Shown here: in pieces, positions 25,733 through 36,772 of the stretch
Numbering within the stretch: position 1 is the first letter of the stretch
Layout: the number at the start of each line of letters is the position of its first letter
NCBI GenBank assembly: GCA_963965975.1
Contig: OZ014415.1
Location: forward strand, 7,665,057 to 7,729,056
Source: Xestospongia bergquistia
Taxonomy: Eukaryota > Porifera > Demospongiae > Haplosclerida > Petrosiidae
Reading direction: 5' to 3'
DNA length: 64,000 nucleotides
The notes under the pieces: generated by a model
Told to the model about the DNA's origin: nothing
The model's input: the letters and a program-made list of their open reading frames with translations, nothing else
The model's database searches: none
Made by a program: the position numbers and the translations under genes

Positions 25733-28700
25733 AGGATTTAGGAGAGGGAGACAGAGAGATGACATACAGATCAATGGAGTCACATAATCATATCATTTAC
25801 TCTAACTTACTCCTTTCATTTACTTTTGATGGTACTTGCAATAAGAGGCATTCTTTACAACTACAAATTGTATTGTTATTATAAAGACCATTTTTACACA
25901 GCATTTTAAACTAATGAAAGCTCCAGGTGTACTATAAGTATGGAAACCTAACAACACATCAATGAAAACTAAAATTTATATTGCTAAGATGATAACTTCT
26001 ATACAATGTGATTAATATATGCAGTACTAACTTACTTTGGACTATTATATTAGTGTTATTACTGATCATTATAACAGATCCATCATCAATATAGGGTGAG
26101 GATATTTGAGCAACACAAGTATAGTTACCAGCTTCATCAGATAAAATAGTACTGAGAGACAAAGTGGACTGTCGTTGATCAAGTGTGTTAGTGACACCAT
26201 TAGAGATGAGAGTACTGTCTTTATACCAAGTAATGGCAGTTACAGTAGCACTAAGACCATCAGTAACTGATATAGTACATGTTAGAGTGACTGCTGTACC
26301 AAGAATGATTATTGTATCACTAGGAACTATGACAAGTAAAGGCTGAGGAACTAGAAAGGAAAATGGAAGATGTAGAGAGATATAAGTAGATAGATATGTA
26401 AATAGAAATAGATACAAACGAAGAGGACATTACTTACCTTGAACTTCAACATTGATTGTAGCTGTTCTAACATTCCCATTCATGTATGCTTTACATAAGT
26501 ATGATCCATTATGAGAGAGATGTAGAGGACTTAACGTAAGTGCCTTACTAAAGGTAGTTTTTTTGTCTTCAAGAAATCCTAACATTATTCCAGCTGTTAC
26601 ATTAGTGGTCAACACAACATCACCCTTTTGCCAAATAATTGTCACATTTGAGTTCTCTATTATAGTGACTCTACAATTAAGTGTATACGAATCATCTACA
26701 TCAGTTGAACCCACAGTTGTCACGGCAACTGTAACATTTCCAACAGATTGTATGATAACAGAACTAACATCATTATCGATGACAACATCATTATGTCGTA
26801 TTGTTTTCACTTCACATTTGTATATTCCTATTAGTTCAGTGAGTGAGTTAGTTTGTACAAATAATACATTTTGATAAGCAGAATTAACTCTGTCCATTAC
26901 AACTTGATATATGGTATTTGAACCTCCAGTATTTAATATATTGCCATCTTTACTCCAAATAACTTGAGTAGCTGGCCAGCCAGTACTTGTACAAGTAACA
27001 GTGATATTATAACCAGATATATTATATTCTAATGGCAGGACCTCTAGTGAAACTATATTAAGAGAAGTAAGAGTTAAAAATAATTGTCAACATTGTGTTT
27101 TCATAACAACTGTGCTGCTTAGAGAAATTTGTGATAGTTTTTAAATATAATGATGTACCATTGAACTGTTAATACTAACATCACGCTACATAAATTGAAA
27201 GGTATTTACTATATAGGCACATAATAATCTTGCATCATATAATATATAGTGTTGTCACTATTCAGGCTATTATCTGTGTTGTAATACTCCTACTACATAT
27301 ACATAGCAAATGTAAACAAATTAACTAATGATATAATATTGTATATGTAAGTTTTAAGACTTACCAGTATTTCCAGAACCAGAACCAGGTTCTCTGTTTC
27401 TACTATACACAGCAAATGAACTTTCTGATATAGTTCCACCTCCATCAATATATTTACAAGTATAGACACCATTATTAACACTGCCAACATTAGTTGAACC
27501 ACTCATTTTCTTATAACCAGCTTCAACATTACTGAATTGTAGAGGTGTGTTTCCACTTGGACTAATAATAGTAGTACCAGTATTACCAGAGTTAGTATCT
27601 CCACTATAACATCGTATTTCATTAACTGTACCATGTACTGATATAGCAGTGTTGTTATGTATTAGATGACCAGGTGTGGGATTGTTATACCATATTATAG
27701 TACCTAGAGAAAGTAATTAACAAAATATCTACTATGTGTTTTCAACACAAAGAAAATACAATACAAATTATTAGATATTTATAATACAAACATTAATATA
27801 ATCAGTGTATATGTGAGAGTTAATTAACATTAATTTAATAAAGTTGTTTTAATAGTAAAATAAGCATACTTAATATAATCATAACATTAATATGTTAGTT
27901 GACCAACACAAGGAATGTTACACATGAGAAATATTAATTAGCAACAATACACCTTAGCAGTTGACCAGTTGAATTTGAATTTTAATACTCTCATTGAACA
28001 AACTAGAGGTCAAATAGTGCTGTTGAACAAATGATTATTTGCATATATTTTCAGCTGTAACAGTTAAAATAAATGCCTTCCGACATAATTTTCCAATAAT
28101 GTTATATGACTGTCGTACTGTTATGATTTTCTGTAAGCAAAATGTTTAGTTTAAATAATACCTTACTCTATACTACTTTATTAAGCAGTTAACAAATATA
28201 ATACAATAATGAAATAGATTCAACAATCAATCAACTTTACTATATAGATGACTGATATCTACTATTATGGATTTCCTTACCAGTAACAGTTAAGACATAA
28301 CTAGCACTCTCTGATCCTACAGAACATGTATGACTACCAGTATTGTGTCCATGAAGAAAGATACCAGTAATGGTACTATCAGAAGGATTAGTACCTACTC
28401 CATTAGAGTTAGTGAATGTACTGGTCCAAGATAATGTAGAGTTGTTAGTAATAGAACAAGTTAATGTGAGATTCTCTCCAGCTTGAAAGACAGCGGGAGA
28501 AGATCGACTTGGTGATGAGGTAATTGTAACAGTACCTTCCACTTAAGAAATAAACATATTATATATATTTAGCAAAGTGACTTGTTTCTCATAATTTGTT
28601 CACATAATTAGTAGTGTCTTTATGCTGGTAACATAAAGGCCAAACATACAAGAGCAGATCTAAGTCATTGCTATCTAACTATATATCAATAACAATTAAA

Positions 28701-28794
28701 TATGATTTAGTAACTAATTAGCTACAGTTTATATCTCCTAACTCCATTATAACTTACCTAAAGGAAGCACAAATAACAAGAAAATTGTTTTCAT
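19226..28794 (-). CDS. Gene G: intact Ig7-FN3x8 single-pass receptor with tyrosine-rich short tail
   Basis: Twenty exons sum to 1670 codons with every phase matching. Signal: 28758-28794 (MKTIFLLFVLPL). Ig: 28281-28541, 27365-27703, 26438-27052 (two domains), 26036-26350, 25313-25684, 24769-25101. FN3: 23837-24154, 23280-23600, 22877-23182, 22433-22741, 22048-22329, 21755-21952+21466-21558, 21113-21310+20858-20950, 20307-20612. TM: 20112-20211 (VTIVLIVILVVVIIVIIIAV). Tail: 19627-19752 and 19226-19313. Ig exons show the paired cysteines and YxC motifs; FN3 exons start with P-x-x-P and carry the core Trp. Sixth and seventh FN3 domains are each split by an intron. The tail holds VAYGQI (fits the ITIM pattern), YENI, YGEV and YEKV. 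No enzymatic domain is present. It is likely an adhesion or recognition receptor signalling through SH2 proteins. The FN3 array is closely related to that of gene C. Confidence 0.88.
20705..20862. repeat. Minisatellite carrying copies of a splice donor
   Basis: About five tandem copies of a unit near 31 bp containing TATTAATTAACAGAGG and RCAYTAACTTCC. On the coding strand each unit holds GGAAGTTA(A/G)TG, and the rightmost unit supplies the real exon end and donor (GGAA then GTTAGT at 20852-20857) of the seventh FN3 domain of gene G. Confidence 0.8.
23607..23790. repeat. Degenerate GTGACAGT-type purine-rich tandem repeat in an intron of G
   Basis: Repeated GTGACAGTGA / GTGAAAGTGAAGG units between the first and second FN3 exons. 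A similar, more degenerate purine-rich stretch fills the next intron upstream (about 24160-24750). On the coding strand these are long pyrimidine-rich tracts next to acceptors. Confidence 0.65.
25701..25730. repeat. (GA)n microsatellite in an intron of G
   Basis: About fourteen GA units beside the acceptor of the 25313-25684 exon; (CT)n on the coding strand. Confidence 0.85.
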
Positions 28795-29120
28795 TTTTTG
28801 CTATGCTGGTCAATTATTAAAATTAAATTACTGCATATTACAGTATAACTTCTATATACAAGCAAGCACAAAATGTAAACACATTTACCAAAACCTAATC
28901 ATCATTACACATACAACATGCTACTTATGTGCATAGATTTAAATACAGTCTATACAATTTAAAATGCTTGCATTAAGAATAAGCAGTGGCTGATCATTGG
29001 CAATCAATATCTCGTCATAATGATAGTGACTCACCATAATTATTAATTGTATTTATTAACAATTATAAGGCTTATGTAATAGTTAGTTGTGTATATATAA
29101 CAAATGTATATGTAAGAAAT

Positions 29121-29198
29121 GTTTTTGGGATGCTTTAACAGTGATCCACTTTCACAAATAAGTTACAAATATATTGCCAGAAGTGGTTCCTTATAGCA
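29121..29198. mobile_element. Solo right arm of the AAGGGACCAC MITE
   Basis: TTTTGGGATGCTTTAACAGT ... CCAGAAGTGGTTCCTTATA matches the right arm of the complete element at 40974-41192. The left arm is absent. Confidence 0.6.
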
Positions 29199-29330
29199 AA
29201 TCATGTCACAATTATAGTGTGCTGTAAGTGTATAGATAAATAATTGATAGTTGAATGATTGGAAGTAGATATAGATATTAGATGAAAGACAATGTAAAAA
29301 TTAATCAGTTATTTTAAATACCAATTTATA

Positions 29331-29490
29331 ACTTACATCAGCTGATTACTATGGAATCTAGAGTTCATGTGAATTACTCACTATATAATTTATTAGTATG
29401 TTGTACTTAACATTACAAAGCAACAAATTCTACAGTGAATTGTTCACTTGGACTCTAGATACCATAGTGTTCCACCCCCAATGTAAGCTA
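29331..29490. mobile_element. Fold-back (MITE-like) inverted-repeat element
   Basis: The left arm ACTATGGAATCTAGAGTTCA (from 29348) pairs with a right arm ending CTCTAGATACCATAGT at 29468. The arms are about 38 bp with a few mismatches, separated by about 45 bp. Weaker pairing extends outward to AACTTACAT / ATGTAAGCT. No coding capacity. Confidence 0.6.
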
Positions 29491-30492
29491 CAAGTTATTT
29501 TGTTAAGTAAAATACATTTTTACACTGTATAATAATATAAGCTGCACATATCTATGTTCCAAATAATTTTGGTCTTTGTTTACAAACATTAACCTACATG
29601 AACTGGACAAATATTATGATAAAATGTAAATAGTATAAAACTTAATATCATATATTGATTATATTTAGTTTAGCTAAGTTACGTCACATGGTAGTTTTTA
29701 TATCAACTCAAGCAAATGATTGGATTGCCTTTTTGAGGCAAAATCAAGCAGTGATTTAGTAACCTTCATTTGCTTATTTAAACAATTACCATCACATTTG
29801 TTGTATAAATCTATATATCATAGCAATGGTTATCTTAATTGTTCTTGTAATGTTAATTATTTGCATATTTCTTCTTTGGACACTTAAATTAATAACAGGT
29901 ACTTGACAATTTCCAAACTAATAACTTCCACAAAACATATCAAATCATAAGTAGTAATTTTATATACACATCATATATCTGTAAATAGTACTCATGCATG
30001 AGTTTTTGTCTAATTCTCAACTCTGCGCTTCTCAGCCACTATTTATATAACAAATTAGTTAATTGTTATGTAGTTAGTTGCTTTAATTCATTTCTGTTAT
30101 GTAATAGTTCTCTGGATCCAGTTTAAGCTTTACCACATGTAAACTGGTTATTAATGATTACTAACAACTGAAATAATGTGAGTGAACCATAATAGTCATT
30201 CTTCTAGTACATCATCTTCTATCATAGATTCTACCATGATTCTGACTGTAAATTACTTAAATATCAATGACATGATTTTACTATAAAACATTTAATGTTG
30301 CTAGCTTGCAACTAAACAAAAATTAGTTGAAGACAATATAATAATTAAACAATCATTTCCAGTGGTTTGTTATGAAGTGCATTAACTTTAGCCAAAGAGG
30401 TATATGTTGGACATGACAACATATTTGTAAAAATATAAAAGACTTTTGCAAAAAAGAATATACATTGCAGTTTGTAATGTATTGATATGTAT

Positions 30493-33400
30493 TCAGTATT
30501 GCACAATTGATTTTTGAGGAAGGAGATCAATGTCCTTATTAGGATGATCAGCACCTGATGGCGTAGGAACATTTTTAGATGAGGGTTGTTGTGTCATTTG
30601 ATGAGAGAACATCTCCACTTGTTCACAGGAAACACATTTATCAGTCACTGGATCTCTGTATAATAATATTGTCAATCAATAAATTGTTTTTATGCATACT
30701 TTGATAATTCCCATACATATAGATACAGGTACACAAGAAGGGTCATGCTACAGATCATCTCTTTTAAAAAACTGATATAATAATGGATGTTATTAAGGTA
30801 GATCACAATTTTAATTTCTGTGACCATTTCAGAGTAGTTGAGTTTGGACAATTGTTATGTTGCGGTACTATAATTGCCAATTTAAAGTCAATTACTATAT
30901 TTATATATATATATAAATCCTCTTGATATAATGATTCCTATTAATTATTAATTATATTATCAATAACTTAATAAAGTATGTATGACACAAGAAAAAAATT
31001 ACTATTCTGAATAACCAAAATGTTCCTGATTGGGACAATTAAACCAAAATATCATTAAAAACTTACTGAGATATTTCAGCAAAGCTTTTTTTGTTATTCT
31101 CATTCTGTCTTTTATAGTACCTAATACATAAGACAACAATTAGTAAAGCAATTACTGCTAGAGTTACAACAATGATAGTCACTATAACACTCCATAATAA
31201 TGGATTTAAGAAAAGAGTGGATCTGGAAGTTGGATTAACTGTTGGAGAGATGACGGATGTAGCTAAAATAATGGAAAGTTAATATACAACATTATAATAC
31301 ATATACCTACTATTCACAAATAAAAAAAAGGTGAGCTGATGAGGAATTTAATTCATTGCTTGCTTTACAAGTATACACATCTTCATCACTGTACAGTATT
31401 GATCTGTTCCATTCCAACTGAAGATGTCCACTTACCTAAAATATGGTGTTATACATGTACATTTTCTATGTCTGTTGTCTACCTTATATTGAACTATTCC
31501 TGATGGGAGAGTTTGATTTCCATTAAATTCCCAAGATAACATTGGGGTTGGATAACCTGTCCCAGTGCAGAAAAATGTAGGTTGATTCACTCCCTCAATT
31601 ACAATCTCTGTTAATGAGAGTGATGTGTTAATGGGCAGTTTTCCAACTCCAGCAGTTGGAGAATCTAAAAACAATTATAACATTGGAATACTTTAAATCA
31701 GACAATTGGTTTCAATAGTCCTTACATTTGATTATCAATTCTATTGGTTTCTTTACAGTAGATACTCCATCAGTAGCAACACATTGATAAATACCACTTT
31801 GACTGTTACTAGCATCTTGTATTATCAATGTATGTCCATTGGTCATAACACCAGAAGGAAGTTGAACAGAGTCTTCATACTGCCATAATATTGTAACTTT
31901 GAGATCACCAGTAGCATTACAAAAAAAGAAAATGTTTTCTCCTGCTATGATAGTTGTTTGATTAACATCAGGGTCAGTTGTAATTATAGGAGGATCTGTA
32001 ATGCATGAAAATCACATGACAATAAATAGTAATCACATGATAGTTATGACAATGTTCCAAAATATCTAATAGCCACATTATTATCGTACAATGGTCATAT
32101 GATTATAAATTAAAGTCACAGACCAATCAAAAGTAATGAACAAGTCATATAATGATCACATGAAATCACATGTCATACCATAATAAGAAACGTGAATAAA
32201 GGCACTGTTAGTTCCCTGACTAGTAGACACTCTAGCTTCATATTGACCAATAACATTAGCACTGGGAGCTGTTATTATTAGGACACTATTATCATTTTGT
32301 ATATGATAATGAGGATTGGTATGATCAATACATTTGCCTTGAAAGTACCAGAAGATATTGTTAGCACTAGGTATTGGATTTTGTCCACTTGTGTACACGG
32401 TGAGTGATGTATTAGTTGTAAGACCAACACGTATCATTGACTGACTTGTATAAATGGCAGGATTACCTGTAAAGGTAAAAATGACATTAAGTGACCATTT
32501 AAACAATTACTTACTATTAGTAATAAAGACAGATTTAATAACTTGTAAGTCAGAATAACAGTAATATAAACCACCACTATATGTATTAAAAACCAAATTT
32601 TGAAATAATGAAGGTAGCATCTCTTGATAAGGAATATCAGTAGTAACCATGGAAACATTAGTTCCATTAGAGTCAATCCACACTGGACTACCTGATCCTT
32701 CACAACTTAAATTAAAGGAAGTGTTATTTACATAGAGTAATGGAGAAGTCAGTACTCTACTTTGATCACTAGATGATGTGTAAACAAATTGTAGACCACC
32801 TGAAGGACATGCAATGTGATTTAATTGTTAGTAAAACATTAACTGACCATTAATGGATACAGTAGCTGTGTTTGATTGTGTAGGATGACTATCATCATTG
32901 AATGAAGCTTTACAATAGTATTGACCAATACGTACATTAGGGAGTGTTAATGTACTAGATATGACCTATAATGAGGATAATTAACATCACCCCTTAATTA
33001 TTAGTTAACTTACAGTACTATTAATAGTATTTGTAGATTGAGTTGCTTCTGAAGGTATTACCCCGCCCACTTTAAACCAATTAATTTTTATAGGTAGCGT
33101 TCCTGTAACACTACATGTTAACTCAAGAGTTCCCCATTCTTCAATGCCGGAAATATTACTAGGATGAGTCAATATACTTGGAGGAACTAAAAGGAAAGAA
33201 AACAATATATTACTTTGTGGACTGAGCTGCAATAAAAGACTGTTGTCTGTTAGTATTGACAATTGCTATAAATTTTCTTTGTCACAGTTATAGAACACAA
33301 GACACAATATTAAATCATTATAATGTTAATAAATGGAAATCTTCCAATCAATATTTGAACTATACTTACCAATAAGTCTGCATTTATAATAATTGTCACA

Positions 33401-35253
33401 GAACTTGATATTATCATGGGAATTTCTCCCTTTTATGTAAATTGCATATTTATAAATACAATATCTTTGTTATTATGATTACACATCATTACATAATATT
33501 AACGAAAAATGACCCTAGTTGTTAGAACTGACATTACCATACTATAAACAGAAGCCTAGAAATACTGCATATAATATATTGCGTAAATGCACTTAAAAAA
33601 AGATACCAGTTTGCATAGATCAAATTATTGAAGTAACCATACATACCTAATACATTAAGTGTGCTTTCTGCAGTGGCTACTGCTTGAAAGTTGCCTGATT
33701 TACGAGTAATAATAAATTTGTATAGTCCACTGTCAGCTAAACCAACTGATGCTATTGTTAATTTTTTTTGTTGATGTCAAAATCACCACTTGTGATATCA
33801 ATATTGTTAAGTTTCCAAGTAATATTAGCAGCTTGTGGAGCAGGTATAGATGAAGCATAAAATTCTATTGTTACAGAATCACCAACTACTGCTGTTATTG
33901 TATTTACTTTTGGTTATGCTGCTGGATTATCTATTGATACAATAATGATATGTGTATAACCTGTTAAACTGGTCTTACCAGTTGTGATATTGAGATCAAC
34001 AGAATCATATGATGCACTATCAGAGCAGACGTATATACCAGCATCAGTTTGAATAGGACTACTAAAAACTAAACTAACTCCATTAGTTATTGTATTTTGT
34101 GACTTAGTTAGACCAACTCCTTTTTTTGCCCAATTTAGTCCATTACCATTGTTAATTGTAGATTTACAATAAAAGTGATAGATTCTTGGGCAACAGCCAT
34201 AACATTCATAACTTGCTAATTCTTCAACCTCCCACTCAATACCAGGTGTATTAGGTTGTACTTGTACTTGGGTAAGAGTTAAATCACCTACAGAGAGAGA
34301 GAGAGAGAGAGAGAATCAATCAGTTTTAATCAAGAAACATATAAATTAAAGAGACTGAGTGGAGAGTGAGATGAAAGTTGTTATTGTAATTGTTACATCA
34401 TATTTAATGTTATATAATTGAAACCATTTAAATATTTTCCACATTGTATTAACATATATAAGTTCTAAATAGCTAGTCAGATAACATTATATACACTTCA
34501 TAAAAATAGTTAGAACTGCACTAAAGTTTCATAAATGTTGGTTGACAATGCATTGGCAAAATTAATTAATTCTGTTAAGCTTGATTAATTATCATCATAA
34601 TTACTACACTGTAATCATATTTTGCACTTATCCATGCATTACAGTGTAATGATGCATTTAATTTCTTTGTAAATGTATTAAGAACTATATTAATCAACAA
34701 ATATTATGTTAAGGTCATAACACACACTATAAATCATATTATCATTACCATAAAAGGTTCATATAAAAGTTATGCATATACAGTATCTACCAAAGTTATA
34801 ATAGTGGAAAATAATTCATAACTAGCTACCACAAGTTGTACATCAAGTAATGCACACACATGTATGACTGCAGCAAACATCTATAAATATATTTGAATGC
34901 AAAGTAATAGGCATATAATTGTATAATGTGTATGTCATTAATTTTAAATGGAGAATTATTGTCTAGTCAACTCAATTGTATCTTTCAAAAGTTTAATTTT
35001 TATCAATATTAGGAGACTGTGTCTTAATGTTTAGTTTGTTTATATTTTATAAATTCTAAATGTCTTTACTAAGCTTAGCAATATTTAAACAAAACATTAT
35101 ATATAGATTTTAATGGAAAAGACAGTAGCATTAAACAAACATTAGTGACATAAAATTGATAATTACTGTAATTCACTATAAATGTAACTCGCCTTTGACA
35201 ATCTTTACTGCTGTCAACAAACAGAAAATTATAACTTGAACACACCACCTCAT
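30493..35253 (-). CDS. E2: multi-Ig single-pass receptor with one broken exon
   Basis: Exons: 35193-35253 (signal peptide MRWCVQVIIFCLLTAVKIVK, apparently a GC donor), 33979-34287 (Ig, Cys-rich: YECYGCC), 33647-33930 (Ig, broken), 33014-33186 + 32848-32965 (split Ig), 32515-32799, 32179-32466, 31726-31995 (Ig), 31483-31664 + 31318-31435 (split Ig), 31067-31262 (TM: VIVTIIVVTLAVIALLIVV), 30493-30655 (tail). The 33647-33930 exon has a TAA at 33914-33916 and lacks one base in a run of eight T at 33762-33769; with that base the total is 816 codons. This exon is phase 1-1, so skipping it gives an open frame. The tail carries VSCEQVEMFSHQ, where cysteine replaces the tyrosine kept in E1. It is probably a cell-surface recognition protein without enzymatic output; function as a full-length protein is doubtful. 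Confidence 0.75.
34291..34313. repeat. (GA)n microsatellite at an E2 acceptor
   Basis: About eleven GA units immediately upstream, on the coding strand, of the first Ig exon; it reads as (CT)n and forms the polypyrimidine tract. Confidence 0.85.
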
Positions 35254-36772
35254 ATCATAATCACAGAGTCAAACTCTCAGATCGCATAGTATCCAAGTGT
35301 TTTCATAATAAATTAAACCAAAATGAAAGGTGTGGTCTAGGAGAAGCTAATAATAGGTGTGGTTAATTAAAAACATTTTCTAACTTGAACTCAGAAACAG
35401 CAAATAGTTAGTGCCCATTTATTAGTAGCTAATAGTAAATGATCATTTTATTTGTAAATCCATGATCCTTATGTATATATATTTACTTTGACTAGCTATT
35501 GTTAACATTAACCAAATGAGGTCACAAAAGTATGTTGGGAGCATTTGTTGTGCACTAAGATAATGTAGTATTGGCAGTCAGATATGAATCATAGTGCAGC
35601 CTGGTAATTGGTGCAATATTTACATATTCCAAAATTTTAGGAAATGATTTGACTACAGAAATAAAATGCAGTCTTTGCTCCTCTGCTAATATTTACACAT
35701 TCAGGAAAGGGTCTGGCTTCTGGCAATGCTAGCTACCACTCCAATGTGTACATAATTAATAACAACTAATGAATTGGTTTTAATTCGTTCTAGTGATCCT
35801 ATTATAAAGTATTCATAAAACTTTTATTTACATGGTTCTGTGACATGAGTCCCTTGTTTATCTCTTGTAAAAGTCATTTAACAAACAGCATATCAAATCA
35901 GTACCATTCCAATTCCTATATAATGTTAATGTTATTAGTATTTTTGTGCTGCAATATGCTGATCATGACTAATCAAGAATAGGTAGTTGTGGCTTCAAAG
36001 TTACATAAATATTGTAATTGCAGCATTAGAACTACTCTCTATCCTTATGAATAGTACCTAATGAATGTTTACTTAATACTTCATCTCAACAATATACTTT
36101 GTCCAGAATTGTAGACTCAGGATGTTAATATAGACAATACTGTACACTAATATATAGTATAAACTTTTACACAATTTATATTAATATTAATACTTTATAT
36201 GATATATAAAAATGTCTTAATAATTGTTTTACAATATCCACCAATTATGAATCATTGTTACCATTTTTACGTTAACAAATAAAAGTAAAGTACCCTCATT
36301 AACATTCTCATGTTAGGTAGTCTAGCTGTACAGTACAATTAGACTATCTAACATTTGCAATGTATAAGAATGCTAGAACAAGATATATGGACACACACAT
36401 TATGTCATGTCTTGGAAGTTGGAAGTATAAACACTAGTACAATATATGAATATACCACTACTTTATGTTACACAAAACATCACAAGAAATTAAACATAAT
36501 AATAAATTTTGGTTATTTAATTTGTGATTCTCAAAATATATAAACATTAATATTTGAACTGAATAATAGGCACTTATATCTTGCATGAACAATAAATTAT
36601 CAATTTACTACATGTAATTACATTAAAATTACACAATAAGTTTTATTTTATTATATGTCACATCAATTCTCATTTGTAGCGTTATCGGGTATATTAATTT
36701 CAGTTAAAGAGACATATACTGGAGGTCTATGTTACAACAGAGAAATAAAACACATAAACAATAAATGTTATA
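35254..36772. other. Intergenic region between E2 and F2
   Basis: AT-rich, with no coding structure recognised. It should contain the E2 promoter and the F2 3' UTR. The part from about 36430 to the F2 stop is homologous to 13480-13843 next to F1. Confidence 0.5.

Larger units (their letters stand above)
28795..30492. other. Intergenic region between G and E2
   Basis: It holds the right arm of the AAGGGACCAC MITE (29121-29198), an inverted-repeat element (29331-29490), and from about 29930 a block homologous to the region downstream of E1. No coding structure was recognised. The G promoter should lie near its left end. Confidence 0.5.
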
